From Amycolatopsis marina (GTDB lineage: Bacteria; Actinomycetota; Actinomycetes; Mycobacteriales; Pseudonocardiaceae), in assembly GCF_900111885.1 (NCBI RefSeq), contig NZ_FOKG01000001.1, positions 372,001 through 436,000 on the forward strand: 64,000 nt of DNA, written 5' to 3'. The notes beneath the pieces are model-generated. The model saw only the letters and a list, made by a program, of their open reading frames with translations, searched no databases and had not been told where the DNA came from. The position numbers were made by a program, and so were the translations under genes. Positions 24,997 through 33,246 of the stretch are shown here, piece by piece. Every line of letters begins with the position of its first letter. Position 1 is the first letter of the stretch.

Positions 24997-25782
24997 ATGG
25001 CGCACATCATGGGCACGAACCGAGGCCAGCCGCAGGTGCCCACCCGCGCCACGCGGGGCCTGAGCGTGGCCGCGATCGACCCGATCCCGATCTTCCGGGA
25101 GGGCCTCGCCGTATTGATGCAGCGAGCCCAGGGCCTGCAGTGGGCCGGCTACGCCGCGTCCCACCACTCGGCCCTCCAGCTGTGCGAGCAGGTCCGGCCG
25201 GACGTACTGCTGCTCGACTCCGGCATGGACCCGCAGTGCCACCTGTTGCGGCTGCTCGTCGCGGGCGACACGTCGATGTCGGTCGTCGTCCTCGTTCGGG
25301 AATCGACGCGCACCGCGGAGTACCTGACGTGTGCGATCGCCACCGGAGCCCATGGCGTGGTCCTCCGGTCCGGCGAGCCGAGGCGGGTCGCGGAGGCCAT
25401 CCACCGAGCACACACCGACCGCCGTTTCGTCGACCCCGCCCTCACGGCGCTCATCGCCCGGCCCAAGCGCCAGCCCGTGCCGGACAACGGGGACGGGTCC
25501 GGTCCCGCACGCGGGCAGATGCCGCTGTCCCGCCGGGAGTACCAGGTACTGCAGCTGGTGGCCGAGGGCATGGAGAACTCCGCCATCGCGAAGGTGCTGT
25601 ACCTGTCGGTGGAGACCGTACGCACACATGTCAAGAGCATCCTGCGCAAGCTGTCCGCCCGGGACCGCACACACGCCGTGACGACAGCCTTCCGGTCCGG
25701 CCTGCTGGTGATACATCCGGACGACTCGCTGAAGCAGCCCGTGAACTCCCGGCCCGAGCGCACCTCGAACACGGTCGCCTGA
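24997..25782 (+). CDS. Orphan NarL/LuxR-type response regulator with atypical receiver
   Basis: A 261-residue protein with an N-terminal receiver (about residues 22-140) and a C-terminal LuxR-type helix-turn-helix (about 175-235: LSRREYQVLQLVAEGMENSAIAKVLYLSVETVRTHVKSIL). The phosphoacceptor Asp is in LLLDSG (residue 74). However, only one of the usual acidic pair is kept (AAIDPIP), and the conserved switch lysine is replaced by Arg in VVLRSGEP, so phosphorylation control may be weak or absent. No sensor kinase lies nearby. ATG 24997 has GGAGAG upstream. Targets unknown; the next gene is fadE5. Confidence 0.85.
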   Translation: MAHIMGTNRGQPQVPTRATRGLSVAAIDPIPIFREGLAVLMQRAQGLQWAGYAASHHSALQLCEQVRPDVLLLDSGMDPQCHLLRLLVAGDTSMSVVVLVRESTRTAEYLTCAIATGAHGVVLRSGEPRRVAEAIHRAHTDRRFVDPALTALIARPKRQPVPDNGDGSGPARGQMPLSRREYQVLQLVAEGMENSAIAKVLYLSVETVRTHVKSILRKLSARDRTHAVTTAFRSGLLVIHPDDSLKQPVNSRPERTSNTVA

Positions 25783-25844
25783 CACCTGTCGGTCAGCAGG
25801 ATTCGTCACAAACAGGCGAATCGGCTTGCCGACGGTTACTCACA

Positions 25845-25864
25845 GGTAATATGCTGATGTTACC
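25845..25864. promoter_or_regulatory. Inverted repeat upstream of fadE5
   Basis: GGTAA (25845-25849) and TTACC (25860-25864) flank ten bases, with another GTTAC just before (25835-25839). It lies about 95 bases ahead of the fadE5 start, in the least GC-rich part of the gap, and may be the operator of a lipid-responsive repressor. Weak evidence. Confidence 0.35.
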
Positions 25865-25959
25865 GGCCAGTAGGGCAGCGATGTCCGCGGGAATGACGTG
25901 CACTGCCGGCATGCGACCACAACACGGCAACCGGCACCGCAGGGAACACGGAGAGACGA

Positions 25960-27822
25960 ATGGGCCACTACAAGAGCAACGTGCGAGACCTGGAGTTCAA
26001 CCTCTTCGAGGTACTGGGCGTCCAGGACCGCCTCGGTAAGGGCGTGCTGGAGGAGTCCGACGAGGAGACGGCCCGCGGGGTGCTCTCCGAGTTGAACAAC
26101 CTGGCGGTCGGCCCCCTGGCCGAGTCGTTCGCCGACGCGGACCGCAACCCGCCGGTCTACGACCCGAAGACGTTCTCGGCCACGCTGCCCGAGTCGTTCA
26201 AGAAGAGCTACCAGCAGCTTTGGGACGGCGAGTGGTGGCGGCTCGGCCTGCCCAACCACCTGGGCGGCTTCGGCCTGCCCCCCACGGTGCAGTGGGCCGC
26301 GTCCGAGCTGATCCTCGGCGCCAACCCGGCACTGTTCATGTACATGGCCGGCCCGAACTTCGCGATGATCGTCGACAAGAACGGCACCGACGAGCAGAAG
26401 CGCTGGGCGCAGCTCATGATCGACCGCGCCTGGGGCGCGACGATGGTCCTCACCGAGCCCGACGCCGGATCCGACGTGGGCGCGGGCCGCACCAAGGCCG
26501 TCCAGCAGGAGGACGGCTCCTGGCACATCGACGGCGTGAAGCGGTTCATCACCTCCGCCGACCAGGACATGACCGAGAACATCATGCACCTGGTGCTGGC
26601 CCGTCCCGAGGGGCCGGGCATCGAGACCAAGCCGGGCACCAAGGGCCTCTCGCTGTTCCTGGTGCCGAAGTTCCACTTCGACCCGGAGACCGGTGAGCCC
26701 GGTGCCCGAAATGGCGCCTTCGTGACCAACGTCGAGCACAAGATGGGGATCAAGGTCTCCACCACGTGTGAGCTGACCTTCGGCCAGCACGGCACCCCGG
26801 CCAAGGGCTGGCTGCTCGGCGAGGTGCACGACGGCATCGCGCAGATGTTCCAGGTCATCGAGTACGCCCGGATGATGGTCGGCACCAAGGCCATCGCCAC
26901 GCTCTCCACCGGCTACCTGAACGCACTGGAGTACGCCAAGGAGCGCGTGCAGGGCGCCGACCTGCCGAACATGCTGAACAAGGCCGCGCCGAGGGTGACG
27001 ATCACGCACCACCCGGACGTCCGCCGCTCGCTGATGCTGCAGAAGGCCTACGCCGAGGGCCTGCGCGCGGTGTACCTCTACACCGCGTCCTTCCAGGACC
27101 AGGTCTGGATTGGCGAAGGCGGCGATGTCTCTGCCGAGTCGCTGAAGCTGGCCGAGCGGGTCAACGACCTGCTGCTGCCGATCGTCAAGGGCGTCGGCTC
27201 CGAGCGGGCCACCGAGCAGCTCGTGCAGTCGCTGCAGACGCTGGGCGGCTCCGGCTTCCTGCAGGACTACCCGATCGAGCAGTACCTGCGGGACGCCAAG
27301 ATCGACTCGCTGTACGAGGGCACAACGGCCATCCAGTCGCTGGACTTCTTCTTCCGCAAGATCGTCCGCGACAAGGGTCAGGCGCTGGCCCACGTCGCGG
27401 GGGAGATCACCAAGACCATCGACGCGGAAGCGGGCGGTGCTGCTGCTGGCCGGCTCAAGCAGGAGCGCGGGCTGCTCAAGCAGGCGCTGGACGACACGCA
27501 GGGCATGCTCGGCTCGCTGGTCGGCTACCTGACCTCCTCGCAGGAGGACCCGCAGAACGTCAACAAGGTCGGCCAGCACTCGGTGCGGCTGCTGATGTCC
27601 GCGGGCGACCTGCTGGTCGGCTGGAAGCTGCTGCAGCAGGCCGAGATCGCACTGGCGAAGCTGGACGCGGGTGCGTCCGGCAAGGACGTACCGTTCTACA
27701 ACGGCAAGGTCGCCGTGGCGTCGTTCTTCGCCAGGACCGTGCTGCCGGAGCTCACCTCCCGCCGCGCGATCGTCGAGGCCGCCGACAACGACCTGATGGA
27801 CGTCGACGAGGCCGCGTTCTGA
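25960..27822 (+). CDS. fadE5: FadE5-type acyl-CoA dehydrogenase
   Basis: A 620-residue acyl-CoA dehydrogenase that reads like mycobacterial FadE5 throughout: [20 protein letters not shown] at the start, [21 protein letters not shown] and [11 protein letters not shown] in the flavin region, [17 protein letters not shown], and [14 protein letters not shown], whose Glu is the catalytic base. FadE5 oxidises a broad range of acyl-CoAs (medium to very long chain) in the first step of beta-oxidation. Start ATG 25960. A strong terminator hairpin lies between it and the convergent AHSA1 gene. Confidence 0.92.
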   Translation: MGHYKSNVRDLEFNLFEVLGVQDRLGKGVLEESDEETARGVLSELNNLAVGPLAESFADADRNPPVYDPKTFSATLPESFKKSYQQLWDGEWWRLGLPNHLGGFGLPPTVQWAASELILGANPALFMYMAGPNFAMIVDKNGTDEQKRWAQLMIDRAWGATMVLTEPDAGSDVGAGRTKAVQQEDGSWHIDGVKRFITSADQDMTENIMHLVLARPEGPGIETKPGTKGLSLFLVPKFHFDPETGEPGARNGAFVTNVEHKMGIKVSTTCELTFGQHGTPAKGWLLGEVHDGIAQMFQVIEYARMMVGTKAIATLSTGYLNALEYAKERVQGADLPNMLNKAAPRVTITHHPDVRRSLMLQKAYAEGLRAVYLYTASFQDQVWIGEGGDVSAESLKLAERVNDLLLPIVKGVGSERATEQLVQSLQTLGGSGFLQDYPIEQYLRDAKIDSLYEGTTAIQSLDFFFRKIVRDKGQALAHVAGEITKTIDAEAGGAAAGRLKQERGLLKQALDDTQGMLGSLVGYLTSSQEDPQNVNKVGQHSVRLLMSAGDLLVGWKLLQQAEIALAKLDAGASGKDVPFYNGKVAVASFFARTVLPELTSRRAIVEAADNDLMDVDEAAF

Positions 27823-27859
27823 TCCACACCTGACCCGCCTCCCGCGGGATACTGGTCAT

Positions 27860-27895
27860 GATGGCCGCTTCGGGCGAGTGTCCGAAGCGGCCATC
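27860..27895. terminator. Bidirectional terminator between fadE5 and the AHSA1 gene
   Basis: GATGGCCGCTTCGG pairs perfectly over 14 bases with CCGAAGCGGCCATC across an eight-base loop. It sits between two convergent genes and can serve both. Confidence 0.85.
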
Positions 27896-27901
27896 GTGCT
27901 G

Positions 27902-28414
27902 TCAGGCGTAGGCGGGGGCGACCTCTTCGTAGCGGGTGGACCACAGGGGAATGGGCTCCTCTCCCAGGTGGGCCTCGAGCCGGTCCAGGTAGGCGTGCGT
28001 GCCCGGGATGAAGCCCTTCGCGTTGCGCGGCGACAGTCCGGAGTGCGTCAACGTCAGGATCGTCGCCTCGCCGTCAGCGGCCAGCTCGTAACGGACCACG
28101 CTGGCCTCGACGATCTGCTGGTTCCACTCGTGCTCGAGCACGGCCGTGCGACTGTCCGACGGAGGCTCCCAGACGAGAATCCGACCGGTCATTCGCTTGA
28201 CCTCCGGCGGAACGGGCGGCTCGCTCGCCAACATGTCGATCACACCGCCCCTGCGCGGCTCGATCGTGGTCTCACCGAACCAGCTTCCGCGCTGGGCCGG
28301 GTCGGTCAGCGCCGCCCACACCGCCTCGACGGGGTACGGAATGCGACGCCGGAACGTCATCGTGGCGCGGTCGCCGTCGATCTCCAGGATTCCGTGCCGG
28401 GAGTATTCACTCAT
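27902..28414 (-). CDS. SRPBCC/AHSA1-domain protein
   Basis: A 170-residue START-like protein with the AHSA1 pattern: MTFRRRIPYPVEAVWAALTDPAQRGSWF, later LEHEWNQQIVEASVVRYELAADGEATILTLTHSGL. It starts at ATG 28414 overlapping the ArsR stop by four bases, the very common ArsR-AHSA1 two-gene arrangement in actinobacteria. Small hydrophobic ligand binding is likely but the ligand is unknown. Confidence 0.88.
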   Translation of the reverse strand: MSEYSRHGILEIDGDRATMTFRRRIPYPVEAVWAALTDPAQRGSWFGETTIEPRRGGVIDMLASEPPVPPEVKRMTGRILVWEPPSDSRTAVLEHEWNQQIVEASVVRYELAADGEATILTLTHSGLSPRNAKGFIPGTHAYLDRLEAHLGEEPIPLWSTRYEEVAPAYA

Positions 28415-28743
28415 GGTTTCTGCACACCTTTCTCCGTTCCGTGCGTATCGGCGAGGTGTCGCTCGATCGCGTCGAGATGCGTGGGCCAGTAGCGCCGGTA
28501 GCGGCTGATCCATTCGTCGATCTCGACCAGCCCGTCCGCGCGCAGCGCGTACATGCGCCGTTGCCCGTCGGGCCGCATCTCGACCAGGCCCACCTCACGC
28601 AGGATCCGCAGATGCCGCGACACGGCGGGCTGGCTCAGGTCCGGGAGGCAGGCCACCAGCTCACCCGCGGCCCGCTCCCGCTCGACGAGCAGATCGAGCA
28701 ACGCCCGCCGATGCGGTTCCGCCACTGCTTCGAAAACATCCAC
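28411..28743 (-). CDS. ArsR family winged-helix regulator
   Basis: A 110-residue regulator: MDVFEAVAEPHRRALLDLLVERERAAGEL, then the recognition helix LSQPAVSRHLRILREVGLVEM and the wing text DGQRRMYAL. No cysteine metal site of the classic ArsR kind is visible, so it is of the non-metal type often paired with AHSA1 proteins. GTG 28743 (MDVFEAV) is the conventional start; an in-frame TTG at 28761 would add six residues. It forms an operon with the AHSA1 gene and probably autoregulates. Confidence 0.88.
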   Translation of the reverse strand: MDVFEAVAEPHRRALLDLLVERERAAGELVACLPDLSQPAVSRHLRILREVGLVEMRPDGQRRMYALRADGLVEIDEWISRYRRYWPTHLDAIERHLADTHGTEKGVQKP

Positions 28744-28750
28744 GGCAGAA

Positions 28751-28772
28751 GTATTACACAAGGCTTATATAC
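28751..28772. promoter_or_regulatory. Candidate ArsR operator/promoter
   Basis: An AT-rich imperfect dyad beginning GTATTA and ending TATATAC, just upstream of the ArsR start on the minus strand. The TATATA part is also a good -10 element. Inferred. Confidence 0.4.
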
Positions 28773-28916
28773 GCGGAAGTGGATTCTTTGGGGAACCAGT
28801 GCTCCGCGTCAAGTTCGCCCCTCGAAGCGTTTGATCTACGAGAAGCGAGGTACCCCTTCGGCACAGACGGGCGGTCACCGGCAGGACCGCTCGAAGATGT
28901 CGGCAGAGGAGAAACG

Positions 28917-29192
28917 ATGACCGTCACCGGAATCATCACCGCGATCGTGGTCGGCCTGATCCTGGGCGTACTGGGCAGGGCCATCGCTCCAGGCAAGCAG
29001 GGCATTCCGATCTGGCTCACCATCGTCGTGGGCATCGTGGCCGCGTTGATCGGCACCGCGATCGCCCGTGGCATCGGCTACGCCGACACCGATGGCTTCG
29101 ACTGGCTCGAACTCATCACGCAGATCGTCCTGGCCGCGGTCGGTGTCACCCTCGTCGCGGGCATATACGGGCGAAAGTCGATTTCTCGATAA
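28917..29192 (+). CDS. GlsB/YeaQ/YmgE family stress-response membrane protein
   Basis: A 91-residue protein with three hydrophobic helices and the transglycosylase-associated (GlsB/YeaQ) pattern: IITAIVVGLILGVLGRAIAPGKQGIPIWLTIVVGIVAALIG. ATG 28917 has AGAGGAG five bases upstream, a strong site. The exact role is unknown; family members respond to stress. A second copy of the same family lies 132 bases downstream. Confidence 0.86.
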   Translation: MTVTGIITAIVVGLILGVLGRAIAPGKQGIPIWLTIVVGIVAALIGTAIARGIGYADTDGFDWLELITQIVLAAVGVTLVAGIYGRKSISR

Positions 29193-29324
29193 CGCCTGCC
29201 GGGTCTGTCACCCGACCCGCGATCGGGTATCACCCGGTCGCGGGTATCCGGAGGCGGTCGGCAGCACTTGGTGCCACGCTTCTACCCCTGACCTGTGCCA
29301 ACAGGACCTGCAGAAGGAGAAGGC

Positions 29325-29621
29325 ATGCTTGGCGGAATCTGGGGCATCATCACGACAATCCTGGTCGGCCTGATCCTCGGTGTGATCGGGCGAATGCTCG
29401 CGAAGGGTGATCAGCGGATCCCGATGTGGCTGACCATCGTGGTCGGCATCATCGCTGCTTTCATCGGCAACTGGCTGGCCGGTGTGTTCGGTGTCGAGAA
29501 CACACCCGGCATCGACTGGATCCGCCACGCGTTCCAGGTCGGCGCCGCCGTGATCGGCGTGATCGCGGCTGCCGCCGCTTATCCGAAGATCGCGGGCGGC
29601 CGGACGGCGCACAGGTCCTAG
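29325..29621 (+). CDS. GlsB/YeaQ/YmgE family membrane protein (tandem paralog)
   Basis: A 98-residue paralog of the preceding gene: IITTILVGLILGVIGRMLAKGDQRIPMWLTIVVGIIAAFIGNWLAG, three membrane segments. ATG 29325 is preceded by AGAAGGAGAAGGC, a strong ribosome site. The two copies share the helix 1 to helix 2 core but differ in the loop before helix 3, so the duplication is not recent. Confidence 0.85.
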   Translation: MLGGIWGIITTILVGLILGVIGRMLAKGDQRIPMWLTIVVGIIAAFIGNWLAGVFGVENTPGIDWIRHAFQVGAAVIGVIAAAAAYPKIAGGRTAHRS

Positions 29622-29642
29622 TAGCCCCGGTACGTTGCCTCG

Positions 29643-30428
29643 GTGCACAACGGATGGCTGGATCTCACCGGGACCGAACTGACCGAACCACCCGAGGTCG
29701 AGCCGGATGAACTCATCCGGCTCGACCTCGACCGCAATCGCCTGACGCGACTTCCCGAACGGCTTTCCGCCGCCTCGGGGCTCGAGCACCTGAGCATCTA
29801 CGACAACGAGTTCGACACCCTGCCCGGCTGGCTGTGGGAACTTCACGGGCTGCGTGTGCTCAACCTCGCGGACAACCGGTTCACCACCGTCCCGCCGGAC
29901 ATCGGCGGGCTGATCCGCCTGCACACCCTCGATCTCGGCCACAACGCGCTGACCAGCCTGCCCGACGAACTCGGCGAGCTACCCGAACTGACCGAGTACC
30001 TCTACCTCGCCGACAACCGCCTGACCGAGCTGCCGGACAGCCTGTGTGCCCTGACCCGGCTGCGCTACCTCGGCGCCACCGACAACGCGTTCACGGAACT
30101 TCCGGCAGGCCTCGGCCGGATGCAGGCCCTGCGGGAGCTGCGCCTGCAACACAACAGCCTCGCCACGCTGCCGGAGTCGATCGGCGAACTCGGCGCGCTG
30201 CGTGAGCTGCACCTGCGCGGTAATCGGATCAGCCGATTGCCGGCCGCCGTCGCGGGCCTGACGGACCTGCGACTGCTGGACCTGCGGGACAACGGGCTGA
30301 CCGAGCTGCCGAAGGCGTTGCTGGAACTTCCCTCACTGGACAAGCTCGACCTGCGCTGGAACAAGCACCTGCGTCTGCCGCCCTGGCTGGACGACCTCGA
30401 GGAGCGGGGTTGCGTCGTCCTGCGCTGA
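29643..30428 (+). CDS. Leucine-rich repeat protein
   Basis: A 261-residue protein made almost entirely of about ten leucine-rich repeats of 21-26 residues with the bacterial LPX-type consensus L..LDL..N.LT.LP..L..L. There is no signal peptide, so it is probably cytosolic, and no kinase, GTPase or effector domain is attached. LRR proteins act as protein-binding scaffolds; the partner is unknown. The GTG 29643 start lacks a clear ribosome site. It follows the second GlsB gene by 21 bases on the same strand and could be cotranscribed. Confidence 0.85.
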   Translation: MHNGWLDLTGTELTEPPEVEPDELIRLDLDRNRLTRLPERLSAASGLEHLSIYDNEFDTLPGWLWELHGLRVLNLADNRFTTVPPDIGGLIRLHTLDLGHNALTSLPDELGELPELTEYLYLADNRLTELPDSLCALTRLRYLGATDNAFTELPAGLGRMQALRELRLQHNSLATLPESIGELGALRELHLRGNRISRLPAAVAGLTDLRLLDLRDNGLTELPKALLELPSLDKLDLRWNKHLRLPPWLDDLEERGCVVLR

Positions 30429-30441
30429 GCGCGGGCGGGCC

Positions 30442-30837
30442 CTATCCGCGGAAGGCGGCACAGGCCACCGCCACATAGGACGGCTTGGGAGTACGCCAGG
30501 CGACCTCGGCCCAGCGGTTGTCGACGACCTGCTTGCCATCGGCTCCCACGCAGGAGTACTCGCCTCCGGTCAGGAGCGGACCACACGGTGACGCACCCTC
30601 GGCGTCGGCCGCGCTGTGCACGCAGGTGGTGTAGTTGTGGCAGGTCAGCGTGGTCAGAATGGAGTGGGTCAGCCCAGGCCCGGAACGGACGTTGAGCTTG
30701 CAGGCATTCTGCTCGGTCGCGTGCACGAGCGCGGGCTCGGACTCGGCGGCAGTCGCGGGTGTGCCGACCAACGCACCGGCCAGCACCGCACCACACAGGA
30801 CACCCCGAACCGACCAGGAACTCAACGAGCGGGACAC
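30442..30837 (-). CDS. Small secreted SH3-like protein
   Basis: A 131-residue exported protein. The signal peptide covers residues 1-31 (VLCGAVLAGALVGTPATAA). The mature part begins with an SH3b-like pattern (KLNVRSGPGLTHSILTTL) and holds six cysteines that could form three disulfides. Such proteins may bind the cell wall. The GTG start at 30837 has GGAGG four bases upstream. It is convergent with the LRR gene (13 bases apart) and 100 bases downstream of the VanW gene. Confidence 0.75.
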   Translation of the reverse strand: MSRSLSSWSVRGVLCGAVLAGALVGTPATAAESEPALVHATEQNACKLNVRSGPGLTHSILTTLTCHNYTTCVHSAADAEGASPCGPLLTGGEYSCVGADGKQVVDNRWAEVAWRTPKPSYVAVACAAFRG

Positions 30838-30937
30838 CGAACCTCCGGATTACGTCAGGTGAGCAACAGCATCACCCAACGTATCGGCGTAGGCGTCCAC
30901 GGGGCAGCACCCGACCGGATGATCCCGGCGTCGATCC

Positions 30938-32863
30938 CTATCTGCAGAAGATGGCGGGTTTGGCGGCATAGCGCACGCTGCGAGTCTCCCGACGTACCTC
31001 GTTGCCGGTGTCGAGGTCGTAGAAGACACGGGTGTCCGAGATGCTGAATCCCGCTTTGCCCGGTTCCGGTGCGCAGTCGGAGCCGGGCACGATCCGCACT
31101 CCCGGTGGCGTGACGTCCGAACGCGGCCCGGTGCTGCTCTCCACGCGGAACCGCTTGGTGCCCCAGATGCGCACGGTGACCGACCCGCCGGAGACCTCGG
31201 CCTGGAGCGCGATTCCGGTTTTCCCGTCGTTCGTGAAGGCCAGGTCGACAACCGACCCGTCCTCGGCCAACGACCGTGCGTCCCGCCCGACGGGGTAGCG
31301 GTCGAAGTAGTGCACGTGCCCGGTGTGCCCCGCGTCCTTCAGCCCGGCGAAGTACACCGCGTTGTACAGCGTCGTGGTGAACTGGGAGACCCCTCCGCCG
31401 ATCACTCTCGGCCCGCTGCCGTCCTCGAAAACCGGCGCGGTGACATACCCCTGGGAGGCCGTGCGCGGACCGGTGCGGGCCTCGAGGCTGAAGGTGGCAC
31501 CCGGTCCGATGATCGCGCCGTCGACCTCCCGGGCGATCGCGGCGACGTTGCGTGCGACGTCGCCGCTGAAGCCGGTAGTGCTGAACTCGCCGATGACCTC
31601 CTTGATCCCGAACTTCTCGGCGTCCTCGGTGGTGACCTCCGGCTGCTCCGCGTTGTAGACGACACGCAAACCAGGACGCTCCGGGTTCCTGGCGACGTCG
31701 ACGAACGGCGCCAGTGTCCTCTCCCAGTTGATCGATCGGCCCGGCTCGGCGGGGCGCACGGTCGGCCTGTTCTCGGCGAACACGATCTCCGCGTTCTTTC
31801 CTGGGACCTCGGTGGACGCGAGCTGTGGCTCCAGCGCATCGCGCAGCTCGGACTGGTCGAGCTGGACCTGCAGGCTGCCGTCGTCCTGTGCGGCGAACCG
31901 CAGTGCCGCGCTGACCACGTCGGGCTTGAGCACGCCCTTCACACCCTCGCCGAGAACGGGGACAGGGCCGGCGATCATCGGGTTGACCACACTGTCCAGC
32001 GCGGTGCGCACCCCGGCTACCGTGGCCTTGGGCGGGGTGACCGTGACGGGTATTTCCACGCCCGCGCCCAGCCAGCCGTCCCGCACCAGCTGGGCGGCGC
32101 CGGCGATATCGCGGACCTGCTGCCCCTGCCTCGGCTCGACGGCCACCGCCCGCACGCGGCCGTCAGTGCCGGGCACCTTTTCGAAGCGGATCGTCCCCTC
32201 GGTGAGTTCGTGGTCGAGCTGGGAGTCGGCGAGCTCGGCGACGGCCTCGTGAAGGGTGTCCGGATCGGCCGTCGTCACCACGCCCACCTCACGTTCGGCG
32301 AAGAAGGACAGCACGCGGGTGACCGGGTTGAGCGGCTGGTTCCCGGCCTGTTCGAGGGTGCCCGGCCAGTCCAGTCCGAGACCGGCCTCGACGGGGTCGA
32401 GCTCGGTCTCGACGTCGCCTGCCAGCACCTGCACCGGCTCGACGAGCCGGGGTTCGAGCTGGGTGCGCAGTCTCGACTCGGCCTCGATCCGCTCCATCCC
32501 GCCCACGTCCACGCCCACGACGGTCACTCCGCGCGGCACGTCACCGACAGACAGCAGCAGGTCGGCCGTGTAGAGCAACACGAGCAGGGCGATCGTGCCC
32601 CCGGTGACCATGAGCACCTTGCCGAGACCGCGGCGGAACCGGCTCGCTGGTGAGGGCGGCGGGATCACAACCGGACCGGAGTCCAGCAACTCCTCGGCGA
32701 GATCGTCGTCAGGAAGTTCGACAGCGGTGGTGTCCAGCCGGTCGATGCCGGGAGAGTCCGCCCAGGGATCCACCGGCGGCGCGGTGCTGGCCGGCACCTC
32801 GCCCGTCTGGATCACAGGGTCGGGGTCGGGGTCCCAGTCCGGCCAGTAATGCTCGTCCCGCAC
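30938..32863 (-). CDS. VanW family membrane-anchored protein
   Basis: A 641-residue protein: a cytoplasmic acidic/Pro-rich N terminus (about 1-75), one membrane helix (about 85-105, [23 protein letters not shown]), paired peptidoglycan-binding-like domains (about 110-420), then a VanW domain ([54 protein letters not shown]...[20 protein letters not shown]). VanW is found in some glycopeptide-resistance clusters, but its activity is unknown. The outward domain suggests work on cell wall. It starts 21 bases after the GroES-like gene and probably belongs to its operon. Confidence 0.88.
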   Translation of the reverse strand: MRDEHYWPDWDPDPDPVIQTGEVPASTAPPVDPWADSPGIDRLDTTAVELPDDDLAEELLDSGPVVIPPPSPASRFRRGLGKVLMVTGGTIALLVLLYTADLLLSVGDVPRGVTVVGVDVGGMERIEAESRLRTQLEPRLVEPVQVLAGDVETELDPVEAGLGLDWPGTLEQAGNQPLNPVTRVLSFFAEREVGVVTTADPDTLHEAVAELADSQLDHELTEGTIRFEKVPGTDGRVRAVAVEPRQGQQVRDIAGAAQLVRDGWLGAGVEIPVTVTPPKATVAGVRTALDSVVNPMIAGPVPVLGEGVKGVLKPDVVSAALRFAAQDDGSLQVQLDQSELRDALEPQLASTEVPGKNAEIVFAENRPTVRPAEPGRSINWERTLAPFVDVARNPERPGLRVVYNAEQPEVTTEDAEKFGIKEVIGEFSTTGFSGDVARNVAAIAREVDGAIIGPGATFSLEARTGPRTASQGYVTAPVFEDGSGPRVIGGGVSQFTTTLYNAVYFAGLKDAGHTGHVHYFDRYPVGRDARSLAEDGSVVDLAFTNDGKTGIALQAEVSGGSVTVRIWGTKRFRVESSTGPRSDVTPPGVRIVPGSDCAPEPGKAGFSISDTRVFYDLDTGNEVRRETRSVRYAAKPAIFCR

Positions 32864-32884
32864 GCGCCCCTCCGACCTGTGTGG

Positions 32885-33229
32885 CTACAAATACAGCCCC
32901 GTGCCGTGCTCCGTGCGCTCACTCGCCATCGCGTGGATGTCGCGCTCGCGCATCACCAGGTAAGGCTCACCCTGGATCTCGACCTCGTGCTGCTCCTCGG
33001 GGTTGAACAGCACGCGGTCACCGACCTTCACGTTCCGTACATTATTGCCTACACCCAGCACATCGCCCCAGTTGAGACGGCGCGCCACCTGCGCTGTTGC
33101 GGGAATGACTATGCCGCCGCTACTGCGACGCTCGCCTTCATCACCCGACATCCGGACCAGGACCCGGTCGTGCAGCAGCTGAATCTCGAGCTTCACGTCG
33201 GCTCTGGCCGTCCTCTCGTGGTTTGACAC
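32885..33229 (-). CDS. Divergent GroES-like co-chaperonin paralog
   Basis: A 114-residue protein with the Cpn10 core: [10 protein letters not shown] near residue 18, [12 protein letters not shown] at the position of the mobile loop, [24 protein letters not shown], and [12 protein letters not shown] at the end. It carries about 10 extra residues at each end and lacks the groEL neighbour. The canonical actinobacterial groES sits in a groESL operon elsewhere, so this is a specialised paralog. GTG 33229 has no ribosome site but lies 17 bases after the stop of the thioredoxin-NHL gene, so it may be translated by reinitiation. Confidence 0.82.
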   Translation of the reverse strand: MSNHERTARADVKLEIQLLHDRVLVRMSGDEGERRSSGGIVIPATAQVARRLNWGDVLGVGNNVRNVKVGDRVLFNPEEQHEVEIQGEPYLVMRERDIHAMASERTEHGTGLYL

Positions 33230-33246
33230 AGCGCTAATAGTAACGG

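Noticed and set aside
25840..27579. 579-codon minus-strand frame opposite fadE5
   Set aside because: Antisense to an unmistakable FadE5; the translation is Leu/Arg/Val-rich without motifs.
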